Shown one piece after another: positions 46,040 to 55,407 of a DNA stretch of 64,000 bases. A model generated the notes under the pieces. It was not told the DNA's origin. It saw only the letters and a program-made list of their open reading frames with translations, and searched no databases. The stretch spans positions 1,364,001 through 1,428,000 of the forward strand of contig NZ_JBAJII010000001.1 of NCBI RefSeq assembly GCF_036867195.1. Reading direction: 5' to 3'. Made by a program: the position numbers and the translations under genes. Numbering within the stretch: position 1 is the stretch's first letter; each line of letters starts with the position of its first letter. Source of the stretch: Arthrobacter sp. Soc17.1.1.1 (lineage in GTDB: Bacteria; Actinomycetota; Actinomycetes; Actinomycetales; Micrococcaceae).

Positions 46040-46927
46040 GTGAGTAGTGAACAGGGTTCCACAACTCTGCCCAGCGCAGTGGACGCGGGATTCGGTCCTA
46101 CCGGCCGCCCTGTGACGGAGTTCCCTGAACCCAGGATCCTCGAATCGCACGGCCCCGCGCGGGTCATCGCGATGGTCAACCAGAAGGGCGGGGTCGGCAA
46201 GACGACCTCGACCATCAACCTCGGGGCCGCGCTCGCCGAGGCCGGCCGCAAGGTCCTCCTGGTGGACTTCGACCCGCAGGGCGCGCTCTCCGCGGGCCTC
46301 GGCACGAACCCGCACGAGCTCGACGTGACGGTCTACAACGTGCTGATGGACCGCAAGGTCTCCATCCAGGACGCCATCCGGCACACCGCGATCGAGAACA
46401 TCGACCTGCTGCCGGCCAACATCGACCTGTCCGCCGCCGAGGTGCAGCTGGTCAACGAGGTGGCGCGCGAGCAGGTCCTCGACCGCGCGCTGCGGAAGGT
46501 CTCGGACGACTACGACGTCATCCTCATCGACTGCCAGCCCTCCCTCGGCCTCCTCACCGTGAACGCCCTCACGGCGGCGCACGGCGTCATCATCCCGCTC
46601 ATCTGCGAGTTCTTCGCCCTCCGTGCGGTCGCGCTGCTGGTCGAGACGATCGAGAAGGTCCAGGACCGCCTCAACCCGCGCCTCCAGATCGACGGCGTGC
46701 TCGCGACCATGTACGACGCGCGGACCCTGCACAGCCGCGAGGTGATCGCACGCCTCGTGGAGGCCTTCGGCGACAAGGTCTTCGAGACCGTCATCAAGCG
46801 CACCATCAAGTTCGCCGACGCGACCGTGGCCGCCGAGCCCATCACGTCCTACGCCGCGAACCACTCCGGCGCGGACGCCTACCGCAGCCTCGCGAAGGAG
46901 CTCATCAGCAGGGGCGGAGCGCCCTAG
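46040..46927 (+). CDS. ParA-family ATPase beside scpAB
   Basis: 295 aa. Deviant Walker A is NQKGGVGKTTSTINLG near residue 45, with Walker A' VDFDPQGALS and Walker B DVILIDCQPSLGL, typical of Soj/ParA. The GTG at 46040 has GGAG 6 nt upstream. A GTG at 46028 with a crowded site would add four residues. It corresponds to M. tuberculosis Rv1708, which also precedes scpA-scpB. No ParB is adjacent, so its partner is unknown. A role in chromosome segregation with ScpAB is inferred from position. Confidence 0.9.
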   Translation: MSSEQGSTTLPSAVDAGFGPTGRPVTEFPEPRILESHGPARVIAMVNQKGGVGKTTSTINLGAALAEAGRKVLLVDFDPQGALSAGLGTNPHELDVTVYNVLMDRKVSIQDAIRHTAIENIDLLPANIDLSAAEVQLVNEVAREQVLDRALRKVSDDYDVILIDCQPSLGLLTVNALTAAHGVIIPLICEFFALRAVALLVETIEKVQDRLNPRLQIDGVLATMYDARTLHSREVIARLVEAFGDKVFETVIKRTIKFADATVAAEPITSYAANHSGADAYRSLAKELISRGGAP

Positions 46928-46962
46928 TGCCCGCTCCCTCCGGGGCCGAGCGGTACCCGTAG

Positions 46963-47802
46963 GTGGAGGCCCGGACGGTCTTCGAGGTGCAGCTGACGAA
47001 CTTCAGCGGACCCTTCGACCTGCTGCTGAACCTCATCTCCCGGCGCGAGCTCGACATCACGGAGATCGCCCTGGCGCAGGTGACCGACGAGTTCATCGCG
47101 CACATCCGCCGGATCCAGGCCGCGGAGGGAGAATGGCGGCTCGACGAGGCCAGTGAGTTCCTCGTCGTCGCCGCGACGCTCCTGGACCTGAAGGCCGCAC
47201 GGCTCCTGCCGGCCGGTTCCGTGGAGGACGAGGAGGACATCGCCCTCCTCGAGGCCCGGGACCTCCTGTTCGCCCGGCTCCTGCAGTACCGGGCCTTCAA
47301 GGAGATGGCGCGGCAGCTCGCGGCGCGCCTCGAGGAGGAGGACGCATGGTACGCGCGCGACGTGCCGCTGGAGCCGCAGTTCACGCGACTGCTGCCCGAC
47401 CTCGTCTGGAAGCACTCGCCCCAGGACCTCGCGGCACTCGCCGCGAAGGTGCTCGCACCCCGCCAGGAGCAGCCGGCGCAGGTGGCGACCGGGCACCTGC
47501 ATGCGCCGCCCGTCAGCGTCCGTGACCAGGCGCTGGTGGTCCAGGACCTGCTCCGGACCAGGGGGCCGCTGTCCTTCCAGGAGCTCACGGAGGACGCCGG
47601 ATCGCGGATGGTGCTCGTGGTGCGGTTCCTGGCCCTGCTCGAGCTGTTCCGGGACGGCGCCGTCTCCTTCGACCAGCCCGCGCCGCTGTCCGACCTGCTC
47701 GTCAGCTGGAGCGCAGGCGACGGGCCGTGGACGGTCGACCTGCCGGACGACGTCGAGCGCTCCACCGACCTCGTGCACAGCGAAGGAGCACACCATGGAT
47801 GA
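46963..47802 (+). CDS. scpA: Segregation and condensation protein ScpA
   Basis: 279-aa kleisin subunit of the SMC-ScpAB condensin. The N-terminal SMC-neck-binding region is FSGPFDLLLNLISRRELDIT, with DEASEFLVVAATLLDLKAARLLP following, and a C-terminal winged helix. The GTG at 46963 directly follows an in-frame stop, and no earlier start exists. It overlaps scpB by 8 nt. Confidence 0.94.
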   Translation: MEARTVFEVQLTNFSGPFDLLLNLISRRELDITEIALAQVTDEFIAHIRRIQAAEGEWRLDEASEFLVVAATLLDLKAARLLPAGSVEDEEDIALLEARDLLFARLLQYRAFKEMARQLAARLEEEDAWYARDVPLEPQFTRLLPDLVWKHSPQDLAALAAKVLAPRQEQPAQVATGHLHAPPVSVRDQALVVQDLLRTRGPLSFQELTEDAGSRMVLVVRFLALLELFRDGAVSFDQPAPLSDLLVSWSAGDGPWTVDLPDDVERSTDLVHSEGAHHG

Positions 47803-48445
47803 ACCCAGCGTCGAGGAGCCGACAGGGGACCGGCCGCCGGGCGATTCCCTCGAGGCACTGCCGGGAGGACTCCGCGGCGCCGTCGAGGCGATCCTCATGG
47901 TCACCGACCGGCCCGTGACCGACACCCAGCTGGCGGCGGCCCTCGACCGGCCCGCGGAAGAGGTGCACGCCGTCCTCGTGGGACTGCAGCGCGAGTACGA
48001 CGGCTATACTGACTCAGGCGTCCGGAGCGCTGAACCCGCGTCCCCGCGTGGTTTCGAACTGCGGGACATCGCCGGTGGATGGCGCATCTACTCGCGGAAG
48101 CACTTCGCCTCCGTCGTCGCCGAGTTCGTGCTGGACGGCCAGTCCGCGCGACTGTCGCAGGCGGCACTCGAGACGCTGACGGTCATCGCGTACCGCCAGC
48201 CCGTGTCCCGTGCCCGGGTCTCCGCCATCCGGGGCGTCACCGTCGACTCCGTGGTCCGTACCCTGCTCCAGCGCGGCCTCGTTGTCGAGATGGAGACCGA
48301 TCCGGAGACCGGAGCGGTGCTGTATGGGACCAGCTCCCTGTTTCTGGAAAGATTGGGATTGGGCAGCGTCGACGAACTGCCCCGGATCGCTCCCCACCTG
48401 CCAGGCCTCGAAAGCCTCGGGGAGTATGACGAAACGACGTACTGA
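47795..48445 (+). CDS. scpB: Segregation and condensation protein ScpB
   Basis: 216-aa partner of ScpA, with two winged-helix domains. LRGAVEAILMVTDRPV opens the first, and LSQAALETLTVIAYRQPVSR with VDSVVRTLLQRGLVVEM forms the second. Both are diagnostic of ScpB. The ATG has GAAGGAG upstream and overlaps the scpA stop by 8 nt, a coupling common in the family. Confidence 0.95.
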   Translation: MDEPSVEEPTGDRPPGDSLEALPGGLRGAVEAILMVTDRPVTDTQLAAALDRPAEEVHAVLVGLQREYDGYTDSGVRSAEPASPRGFELRDIAGGWRIYSRKHFASVVAEFVLDGQSARLSQAALETLTVIAYRQPVSRARVSAIRGVTVDSVVRTLLQRGLVVEMETDPETGAVLYGTSSLFLERLGLGSVDELPRIAPHLPGLESLGEYDETTY

Positions 48446-48473
48446 GCACGACCTACACGAAGGACTTCTCTCC

Positions 48474-49817
48474 ATGACACAGCCGCCAGGATCCGGTTCC
48501 GGACGCAATACGCCGCGCCGCGGCGGATCGACCGGCCGCCCATCCGACGCTGCCCGCGGCCGGGGGACCTCATCCCGCGGCGGATCCGGGCAGGGCGGCG
48601 CAGGACGATCCGGCGAGGGCCGCTCCTTCGGCGAGCGGGGCGAGCGGACCGGCGGCTCGGGACGATCCGGCGAGGGCCGCACCTTCGCCGACCGTGGTGA
48701 GCGGGGCGAGCGCGGTGACCGCACCGGCGGCCGTCCCGGAGCTCCCCGCGGTGCCTCCGACCGGGGCCGCGAGGGCGGCCGGTCCTCGGAGGGTCGTCCG
48801 GCCGCGGCCGGAGACCGTCGGGAATCAGCCGACGGACGCGCCCGCGCGGCCGCAGGCCGGCCCTCGGCCGGGACACCGTCCGGCAGGTTCGCCGCCAAGG
48901 CGGGCGGCCGGGCCGGCGGGAAGCCCGGTGCGGCACCCGGACGCTCCGGCGGACAGGGCGGGCGGTCGAAGCCCGCGGGCGCCAAGGCCTTCGGGCGCGA
49001 GCGCTTCGGCCAGGACCTCGGCCCCGTGCGCGCAGCCAAGCCGAAGCGCTCCAGCCGTCCGGCCGACGAGATCGACGTCCACAACCCCGAGGGCGTGCGC
49101 CTGCAGAAGATCATGGCCCTCGCCGGGGTCGCCTCGCGCCGCGTGTGCGAGGAGATGATCCTCGACGGGCGCGTGGAGGTCGACGGCACCGTCGTGACCG
49201 AACTCGGCGTCCGCGTGGACCCCGCGCAGGCGGCCATCCACGTGGACGGCATCCGGCTGCAGCTCAACGAGCACCTCAAGTACTACGTCTTCAACAAGCC
49301 CCGCGGTGTCGTCTCCACCATGGAGGACCCGGAGGGCCGCCGCTGCATCAGCGACTTCCTGAAGAACAAGGACAAGAGCGAGCGACTCTTCCACGTGGGA
49401 CGGCTCGACGCCGAGACGGAGGGCCTGCTCCTGCTCACCAACGACGGCGAGCTCACCAACCGGCTGACGCACCCGTCCTACGAGGTACCCAAGACCTACC
49501 TCGTGCAGGTCCGCGGGCCCATGGCGCAGGGCGTCGGCGCGCAGATGAAGGAGGGCATCGAGCTCGAGGACGGACTCGCGCAGGTCGATTCCTTCAAGCT
49601 CGTCGACTCCACCCCCGGCCACATCCTCGTCGAGGTGGTCCTGCACTCCGGGCGCAACCGGATCGTCCGCCGCCTGTTCGACGCCGTCGGCCACCCCGTC
49701 GAGCGCCTCGTACGCACCCAGGTGGGCCCGATCCGCATCGGGGACCAGCGCCAGGGCAGCATCCGCGTGCTCGGGCGCCAGGAGATCGGGCACCTGCTCG
49801 CATCGGTGGGCCTCTAG
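48474..49817 (+). CDS. 23S rRNA pseudouridine synthase, RluB type, with RG-rich N-terminal arm
   Basis: 447 aa. Residues 1 to about 195 form a Gly/Arg/Ser-rich disordered arm with repeats such as RSGEGR and GERGERTGG. An S4 domain follows (GVRLQKIMALAGVASRRVCEE), then the RsuA/RluB/E/F catalytic domain with its aspartate in GRLDAETEGLLLLTNDGEL and later SGRNRIVRRLFDAVGHPV. It isomerises uridine in 23S rRNA, probably in the peptidyl transferase region as RluB does. E. coli RluB has its basic extension at the other end. The arm probably binds RNA. It sits 28 nt after scpB. Confidence 0.9.
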   Translation: MTQPPGSGSGRNTPRRGGSTGRPSDAARGRGTSSRGGSGQGGAGRSGEGRSFGERGERTGGSGRSGEGRTFADRGERGERGDRTGGRPGAPRGASDRGREGGRSSEGRPAAAGDRRESADGRARAAAGRPSAGTPSGRFAAKAGGRAGGKPGAAPGRSGGQGGRSKPAGAKAFGRERFGQDLGPVRAAKPKRSSRPADEIDVHNPEGVRLQKIMALAGVASRRVCEEMILDGRVEVDGTVVTELGVRVDPAQAAIHVDGIRLQLNEHLKYYVFNKPRGVVSTMEDPEGRRCISDFLKNKDKSERLFHVGRLDAETEGLLLLTNDGELTNRLTHPSYEVPKTYLVQVRGPMAQGVGAQMKEGIELEDGLAQVDSFKLVDSTPGHILVEVVLHSGRNRIVRRLFDAVGHPVERLVRTQVGPIRIGDQRQGSIRVLGRQEIGHLLASVGL

Positions 49818-49820
49818 CCG

Positions 49821-50948
49821 ATGACGCAGCGCACGGAACAGGGCACGCACCTCACGGGCCCCGTCCTCGTCCTGGGGGCGGGCCTGCTGGGGGCCAGCAT
49901 CGGGCTGGGCCTGCGGGCACGCGGGCTCGACGTCCTCCTGTCCGACAGCTCGCCCTCCACCGAGGCGGTCGCCCGTGACATCGGTGCCGGGCGGCTCCTC
50001 ACCGACGCTCAGGCCGCGGGGGAGCGGGTGACCCCTGAACTCGTGGTCGTCGCGACCCCTCCCGACGTCACGGCCCGCGTGGTCGCCGAGGCCCTGCTGG
50101 AGTACCCCGACGCCGTCGTCGTGGACATCTGCAGCGTCAAGGAGGCCATCCTCCGCGAGCTCCTCGCCACGCCCGGCGTGGACGCGCACGTGTCCCGCTA
50201 CGTGGGCACCCACCCCATGGCGGGCCGTGAGAAGTCCGGTCCGGTCGCTGCACGCGCCGAGCTGTTCACCGGTGCACCCTGGGTGCTCTGCGCGCACGAC
50301 GGCAGCGCCCCCGAGGCGGTCCTCCGCGCCGAGTCGCTCGCCGTCGATCTCGGCGCCGTGCCCGCCCGGATGTCCGTCGAGGACCACGACGAGGCCGTCG
50401 CCCTGATCTCGCACCTGCCGCAGGTCGTGTCGTCGCTCGTCGCGAGCCGGCTGCAGGACTCCCCGGCCCACGCGCTCTCGCTCGCCGGGAACGGCCTCCG
50501 TGACGTCACGCGCATCGCGGCCAGCGACCCCCGCCTCTGGGTGCAGATCCTGTCCGCCAACGCGGGCCGGCTCGTCGAGATCCTCTACGGCGTGCGCGAT
50601 GACCTCAACCGGCTGATCGGCACCCTCGAGGACCCGACCGCCGGGGGCGCTCGGCTCGACATGGCACAGCTGATGTCCGAGGGGAACTCCGGCCAGGCCC
50701 GCGTGCCCGGCAAGCACGGCACCCCGCCGAACTCCTTCGCCCGGCTCACGGTGCTCGTCGACGACGTGCCGGGGCAGATCGCGAAGCTCCTGACCGAGAT
50801 CGGCCACACGGGCATCAACGTCGAGGACTTCAGGCTCGAACACTCACCGGGCCGCGAGGTGGGCCTCGCGGAACTCTCGGTGCTGCCCGGCAGGCGGCAG
50901 GAATTGACGGAGTCCCTCACCCGGCGGGGCTGGAAGGTAGTGCAGTGA
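49821..50948 (+). CDS. tyrA: Prephenate dehydrogenase
   Basis: 375-aa NAD(P)-dependent enzyme of tyrosine synthesis. The Rossmann motif is GAGLLGASIGLGLR at residues 19-32, followed by THPMAGREKSG with the conserved prephenate-binding histidine. The helical dimerisation domain includes the HLPQVVSSLVAS segment. A C-terminal ACT-like domain (ARLTVLVDDVPGQIAKLL) suggests feedback control by an aromatic amino acid. It starts 3 nt after the rluB stop and overlaps cmk by 4 nt. Confidence 0.93.
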   Translation: MTQRTEQGTHLTGPVLVLGAGLLGASIGLGLRARGLDVLLSDSSPSTEAVARDIGAGRLLTDAQAAGERVTPELVVVATPPDVTARVVAEALLEYPDAVVVDICSVKEAILRELLATPGVDAHVSRYVGTHPMAGREKSGPVAARAELFTGAPWVLCAHDGSAPEAVLRAESLAVDLGAVPARMSVEDHDEAVALISHLPQVVSSLVASRLQDSPAHALSLAGNGLRDVTRIAASDPRLWVQILSANAGRLVEILYGVRDDLNRLIGTLEDPTAGGARLDMAQLMSEGNSGQARVPGKHGTPPNSFARLTVLVDDVPGQIAKLLTEIGHTGINVEDFRLEHSPGREVGLAELSVLPGRRQELTESLTRRGWKVVQ

Positions 50949-51694
50949 CGCAGGCTTCAGCAGAGACCACGCAGATCCACACGGCGGGGGAGCCGGCGTC
51001 GTCGAGCCCCCTCTCGGGGTTCCGCCTCGGCAAGTCCCTCGTGGTCGCCATCGACGGACCCTCCGGTTCCGGCAAGTCGAGTGTGAGCCGGGAGGTCGCG
51101 CGCCGCCTCCGGGCCGCCTATCTCGACACCGGCGCGATGTACCGGGCGGTGACGCTGCACTGCATCGCCACGGGCATCGACCTGCACGACGGCGCTGCCG
51201 TGGAGGCCGCCGCACGCGACATCGAGCTCTTCATCAGTACCAGCCCAGACCGCGAGACGGTCACGGTCGCGGGCGACGACGTCACCGCCGCGATCCGCGA
51301 ACCCGAGGTCTCCTCCACGGTGAGCGCGGTCGCCACGACCCTGGGTGCCCGCGCGGAACTCATCCGGCGCCAGCGTGCCCTCATCGCCGGTGCCGGCCAC
51401 CGCATCGTCGCCGAAGGACGCGACATCACCACCGTCGTCGCCCCCGACGCCGAGGTGCGCATCCTCCTCACCGCCAGCGAGGAGGCGCGGCTGCGCCGCC
51501 GCGGCGACCAGCTCGGCGGCACCCAGTCCGACGCCCAGCTCCGACGCCAGGTCACCGAGCGGGACGCCAGGGACTCCGCGGTCGTGAACTTCCAGCAGGC
51601 GGCGGACGGCGTCGTCACGCTCGACTCCTCCGACCTGGACTTCGAGCAGACCGTGACGGCGGTCCTCGGCATCGTGCGCACCGTGGCGCACTAG
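50945..51694 (+). CDS. cmk: Cytidylate kinase
   Basis: 249-aa kinase that phosphorylates CMP and dCMP. The P-loop is [14 protein letters not shown], then [13 protein letters not shown], the CMP-binding insert, and [16 protein letters not shown]. The first ~30 residues are an extra low-complexity extension. The GTG overlaps the tyrA stop (GTGA). A cmk-der pair is common in actinobacteria. Confidence 0.95.
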   Translation: MTQASAETTQIHTAGEPASSSPLSGFRLGKSLVVAIDGPSGSGKSSVSREVARRLRAAYLDTGAMYRAVTLHCIATGIDLHDGAAVEAAARDIELFISTSPDRETVTVAGDDVTAAIREPEVSSTVSAVATTLGARAELIRRQRALIAGAGHRIVAEGRDITTVVAPDAEVRILLTASEEARLRRRGDQLGGTQSDAQLRRQVTERDARDSAVVNFQQAADGVVTLDSSDLDFEQTVTAVLGIVRTVAH

Positions 51695-51778
51695 CCGGAC
51701 CGGGACACCCGGCGCACCCAGCAGTTCCAGCAGTTCCAGCACGCGCAGCATTCCGGGCCCCGCGCCCACCAGGCCCGC

Positions 51779-51794
51779 CGTCGGGAGACGGCCC
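51779..51794 (+). other. Stem-loop in the der leader
   Basis: GCCGTC/GACGGC stem with a GGGA tetraloop, 18 nt before the der ATG. Just upstream, AGCAGTTCC is repeated in tandem (51722-51739). Possible mRNA structure. Effect unknown. Confidence 0.45.
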
Positions 51795-51812
51795 CAACCA
51801 AAGGACAGAACA

Positions 51813-53363
51813 ATGAGCGAGAACCTTTCGCCGGACGCACCCGAGAACGGCTCGGGGGAGGACTTCGAGCCCACGGGCGAGGACCAGGTCAGCGAGCTGC
51901 TGGAAGGCCTCGACGACGCCGAGGCCGAGCAGCGTGCCGCCTCCCTCCGCGCGGGCCTGGAGGACTACGAGCTCGACGAGGAGGACGCCGCGCTCCTCGC
52001 CCGGCAGGACGAGGACTTCGACGAGGAGGCCGAGGGCCGCCTCAACCCCGTGCTCGCGATCGTCGGCCGCCCGAACGTCGGCAAGTCCACCCTCGTGAAC
52101 AGGATCCTCGGACGCCGCGAGGCCGTCGTCGAGGACACGCCCGGCGTCACGCGCGACCGCGTGTCCTACCCGGCGCAGTGGTCCGGCCGGAACTTCACCC
52201 TCGTGGACACCGGCGGCTGGGAGCAGGACGCCAAGGGCATCGCCGCGCGGGTCGCCGACCAGGCGGAGATCGCCGTCGACATGGCCGACGCCGTGCTGTT
52301 CGTCGTCGACGCGACGGTCGGTGCCACCGCCACCGACGAGGCCGTGGTGCGGATGCTGCGCCGCAAGAAGCGGCCCGTCATCCTCGTCGCCAACAAGGTG
52401 GACGACATCCAGAACGAGGCGGACGCCGCCGCGCTGTGGGGGCTCGGTTTCGGCCAGCCCTGGCCCGTCTCGGCCCTGCACGGCCGCGGCACCGCGGACA
52501 TGCTCGACCAGGTCAACGAGATCCTCCCCGAGTTCTCCGAGCACGGCGGGATCGAACGGTCCGGCGGACCGCGCCGCGTCGCGCTGATCGGACGCCCCAA
52601 CGTGGGCAAGTCCTCCCTGCTCAACAAGCTCGCAGGGTCCGAGCGCGTCGTCGTCGACCCGCTGGCCGGCACCACGCGCGACCCGGTGGACGAGATGATC
52701 GAGCTCGGCGGCCGCACCTGGCGCTTCGTCGACACGGCGGGCATCCGCCGCCGCGTGCACATGCAGCAGGGCGCCGACTTCTATGCCTCGCTGCGCACCC
52801 AGTCGGCGCTCGAGAAGGCGGAGGTCGCCGTCGTGCTCCTCGCCGTCGACGAGGTGCTGAGCGAGCAGGACATCCGCATCCTGAACCTCGCCATCGAATC
52901 CGGCCGTGCGATCGTGCTGGCGTTCAACAAGTGGGACCTGCTCGACGACGAGCGCCGCCGCTATCTCGAGCGCGAGATCGAGCAGGACCTCGCGCACGTG
53001 GAGTGGGCGCCCCGCGTGAACATCTCGGCGCTCACCGGCTGGCACAAGGACCGCCTGGTGCCGGCGCTCGACGTCGCGCTGGAGTCCTGGGACCGCCGCA
53101 TCCCCACGGGCCGCCTCAACGCGTTCCTCGGCGAACTCGTGGCCGCGCACCCGCACCCCGTGCGCGGCGGGAAGCAGCCGCGCATCCTCTTCGGCACCCA
53201 GGCCTCCAGCCGCCCGCCGAGGTTCGTGCTGTTCACCACCGGGTTCCTCGACCCCGGTTACCGCCGCTTCATCACGCGCCGCCTGCGGGAGACCTTCGGC
53301 TTCGAGGGCACGCCCATCGAGGTCAGCATGCGCGTCCGCGAGAAGCGGAGCCGGAAGCGCTGA
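51813..53363 (+). CDS. der: Ribosome biogenesis GTPase Der
   Basis: 516-aa protein with two GTPase domains for 50S assembly. G1 motifs are GRPNVGKST near residue 85 and GRPNVGKSS near 259. G3 motifs are DTGG and DTAG, and G4 motifs are NKVD and NKWD. The C-terminal KH-like domain ends in a basic tail (REKRSRKR). The first ~75 residues are an acidic extension (Asp/Glu-rich) absent from E. coli Der. The ATG has AAAGGA 7 nt upstream. Confidence 0.96.
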   Translation: MSENLSPDAPENGSGEDFEPTGEDQVSELLEGLDDAEAEQRAASLRAGLEDYELDEEDAALLARQDEDFDEEAEGRLNPVLAIVGRPNVGKSTLVNRILGRREAVVEDTPGVTRDRVSYPAQWSGRNFTLVDTGGWEQDAKGIAARVADQAEIAVDMADAVLFVVDATVGATATDEAVVRMLRRKKRPVILVANKVDDIQNEADAAALWGLGFGQPWPVSALHGRGTADMLDQVNEILPEFSEHGGIERSGGPRRVALIGRPNVGKSSLLNKLAGSERVVVDPLAGTTRDPVDEMIELGGRTWRFVDTAGIRRRVHMQQGADFYASLRTQSALEKAEVAVVLLAVDEVLSEQDIRILNLAIESGRAIVLAFNKWDLLDDERRRYLEREIEQDLAHVEWAPRVNISALTGWHKDRLVPALDVALESWDRRIPTGRLNAFLGELVAAHPHPVRGGKQPRILFGTQASSRPPRFVLFTTGFLDPGYRRFITRRLRETFGFEGTPIEVSMRVREKRSRKR

Positions 53364-53399
53364 TGCCCCCGCGTGTGCGGTCCCGCCCGGAGAATGCTG

Positions 53400-53405
53400 T
53401 ACAGT
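53400..53405 (+). promoter_or_regulatory. Putative -10 for tRNA-Pro
   Basis: TACAGT, 35 nt before the tRNA. A GCCCGC/GCGGGC hairpin (53421-53435) lies in the leader between them. No clear -35 was seen. Confidence 0.45.
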
Positions 53406-53439
53406 TATCCGAGTGGTTTGGCCCGCACAGCGGGCCGAT

Positions 53440-53513
<74 letters not shown>

Positions 53514-53522
53514 CACTGCAGG

Positions 53523-53563
53523 GCCCGTTCCCACCGGCTTTCCGCCGGCGGGGACGGGCTTTT
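53523..53563 (+). terminator. Terminator after tRNA-Pro
   Basis: Outer stem GCCCGT/ACGGGC with further C/G pairs and inner stem CCGGC/GCCGG, followed by TTTT, 10 nt after the tRNA. Confidence 0.85.
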
Positions 53564-53628
53564 CGCATTCCCGGGGGAGGTGGTCCGGGGACCATGAGAG
53601 GCGCGTCACGGCGGAGCCCGCATATGCC

Positions 53629-53634
53629 TATACT
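53629..53634 (+). promoter_or_regulatory. Putative -10 for gcvH
   Basis: TATACT, a close match to TATAAT, 63 nt upstream of the gcvH ATG. The leader (53564-53697) shows no recognisable glycine riboswitch. Confidence 0.5.
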
Positions 53635-53697
53635 CGACCAGTACCCGTACCGGACGGCCCCTGGCGCCGCCGACGATCGCGCGTTCGAAAGGCAACC

Positions 53698-54084
53698 ATG
53701 AGCAACATCCCCGATGGCCTGTACTACACCGCGGAGCACGAGTGGGTCAGCGAGCCCGCCGTCGACGGCACGGTGCGCGTCGGTATCACCGACTTCGCCC
53801 AGGACGCCCTCGGCGACGTGGTCTACGTGCAGATGCCCGAGGAGGGCACGGGCGTGACCGGCGCCGACGTGATCGGCGAGGTCGAGTCCACCAAGAGCGT
53901 CAGCGACATCTACGCGCCCGTCACGGGGGAGGTCGTCGCCCGCAACGAGGCGCTCGACGACGATCCCTCGCTCATCAACTCCGACCCGTACGGCGAGGGC
54001 TGGCTGCTCGAGATCAAGGTCTCGGATCCGTCCGTGGTGCAGGGTCTGCTGAGTTCAGCCGACTACTCCCAGCAGGTAGGCTAG
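53698..54084 (+). CDS. gcvH: Glycine cleavage system H protein
   Basis: 128-aa lipoyl carrier protein of the glycine cleavage complex. The lipoylation site is K66 in GEVESTKSVSDIYAPV. The N-terminal YYTAEHEWV is diagnostic, and length is normal. The other complex subunits are not nearby. Its place just before garA matches M. tuberculosis Rv1826-Rv1827. Confidence 0.96.
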   Translation: MSNIPDGLYYTAEHEWVSEPAVDGTVRVGITDFAQDALGDVVYVQMPEEGTGVTGADVIGEVESTKSVSDIYAPVTGEVVARNEALDDDPSLINSDPYGEGWLLEIKVSDPSVVQGLLSSADYSQQVG

Positions 54085-54150
54085 TCCTACCGGCAGCGGG
54101 GGCGCGGTTCACAGCAGGTCCGCCGTGCCGCAGTAGGGGAGGAAGGTCCG

Positions 54151-54639
54151 ATGGCCAACGTGAACAGTGGCGTGAATGGGGAAGAGCCGAATATGACGTC
54201 TCCTGAGACAACGACGATCGGGCTGCCGCCGCAAGTGGCCCTGAGCGACCTGGAGCGTCACCTGACGCGGGAGGAGCAAGCGTCCGTCGCCGCGCTCCCC
54301 GCCGGGTCCGCGCTGCTGATCGCGCACTCGGGACCGAACGCGGGTGCACGTTTCCTCCTCGACGAGGACGTGACGAAGGCCGGACGCCACCCCAACGCCG
54401 ACATCTTCCTGGACGACGTGACGGTCTCCCGCCAGCACGCCGAGTTCCGCCGGACGCCGAACGGGTTCATGGTGGTGGACACGCGCAGCCTCAACGGCAC
54501 GTACGTGAACAACGACCGCGTGGACAGTGTCACGCTGCGCAACGGCAACGAGGTGCAGATCGGCAAGTTCCGGCTCACCTTCTACGCCGCCCGCACCGTG
54601 CCCGGCCAGTCCGACCAGCACACGACAGCACAGGCCTAG
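54151..54639 (+). CDS. garA: FHA-domain regulator GarA/OdhI
   Basis: 162-aa cytosolic phospho-switch. The N-terminal PETTTIG (threonines 20-22) corresponds to the ETT site phosphorylated by Ser/Thr kinases such as PknB and PknG in relatives. The FHA domain (about 55-145) keeps AGRHPNADI, SRQHAEF and SLNGTYVNN. The unphosphorylated form inhibits 2-oxoglutarate dehydrogenase and tunes glutamate metabolism in mycobacteria and corynebacteria. The ATG at 54151 has GGAAGG 5 nt upstream. It is followed 8 nt later by ftsR. Confidence 0.92.
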   Translation: MANVNSGVNGEEPNMTSPETTTIGLPPQVALSDLERHLTREEQASVAALPAGSALLIAHSGPNAGARFLLDEDVTKAGRHPNADIFLDDVTVSRQHAEFRRTPNGFMVVDTRSLNGTYVNNDRVDSVTLRNGNEVQIGKFRLTFYAARTVPGQSDQHTTAQA

Positions 54640-54647
54640 CCCGCTCC

Positions 54648-55397
54648 ATGCCAGCCTCCCACCCCGCCCGCCGTCCGGCCGGCGTCGCTCCAGGTCTTTC
54701 CCCCACCGGTGTCCTCACCATCGGCGAGGTCCTGCGCGAACTGGCGGGGGAGTTCCCGCAGGTCACGGCGTCGAAGATCCGCTTCCTCGAGGAGAAGGGC
54801 CTCATCTCGCCGCAGCGGACCCGCGCCGGGTACCGCAAGTACGCGGCGCACGACGTCGAGCGGCTGCGCTTCGTCCTGGCCCTGCAGCGCGACCAGTACC
54901 TGCCCCTGAAGGTCATCAAGGACTACGTCGACGCCATCGACCGGGGCGAGCGTCCGGAATCGCTGCCGGGCGGGATGACGCTCGCGCCCCGCGTCGTCTC
55001 CGACCAGCTCTCCCGAGAGCTGAGCTCCCACGGCCGTCGGCTCACCGCCGAGACCCTCGCCGCGGAGGCGGGAGCGCCGCGCCGGCTCGTCGACGACCTC
55101 GTGAGCTTCGGCCTGATCACCGCCGTCGAGAACCGGTTCGACGAGCACGCGCTCAAGATCACGAAGGCCTGCGTCCAGCTGGAGGCCCACGGCATCGAAC
55201 CCCGCCACCTGCGGCCCTTCCGCGCCGCGGCGGACCGCGAGCTCGGGCTGGTCGAACGCGTCGTCGCGCCGGTCGCGTCCCGCAAGGACGTCGCCTCGAA
55301 GGCACGCGCGGCGGAGACGGCGCGGGAGATCAGCGAATTGTGCCTGGGGCTCCACAGCGCCCTCGTCCACAGCCACATAGCCCGAATGGACAGTTAG
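54648..55397 (+). CDS. ftsR: MerR-family regulator FtsR
   Basis: 249 aa. The N-terminal MerR helix-turn-helix has ASKIRFLEEKGLISPQRTRAGYRKY, with the usual wing and no metal cysteines. The rest is helical (DDLVSFGLITAVENRFDE), as in M. tuberculosis Rv1828 and corynebacterial FtsR, which control cell division genes including ftsZ. Gene order garA-ftsR-bifunctional nuclease is the same as Rv1827-1829. The ATG follows the garA stop by 8 nt. Confidence 0.88.
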   Translation: MPASHPARRPAGVAPGLSPTGVLTIGEVLRELAGEFPQVTASKIRFLEEKGLISPQRTRAGYRKYAAHDVERLRFVLALQRDQYLPLKVIKDYVDAIDRGERPESLPGGMTLAPRVVSDQLSRELSSHGRRLTAETLAAEAGAPRRLVDDLVSFGLITAVENRFDEHALKITKACVQLEAHGIEPRHLRPFRAAADRELGLVERVVAPVASRKDVASKARAAETAREISELCLGLHSALVHSHIARMDS

Positions 55398-55407
55398 GCG
55401 GCTTCCC

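Noticed and set aside
53564..53697. Glycine riboswitch upstream of gcvH
   Set aside because: The leader is short, with a -10 63 nt before the ATG, and shows none of the tandem aptamer core sequences.
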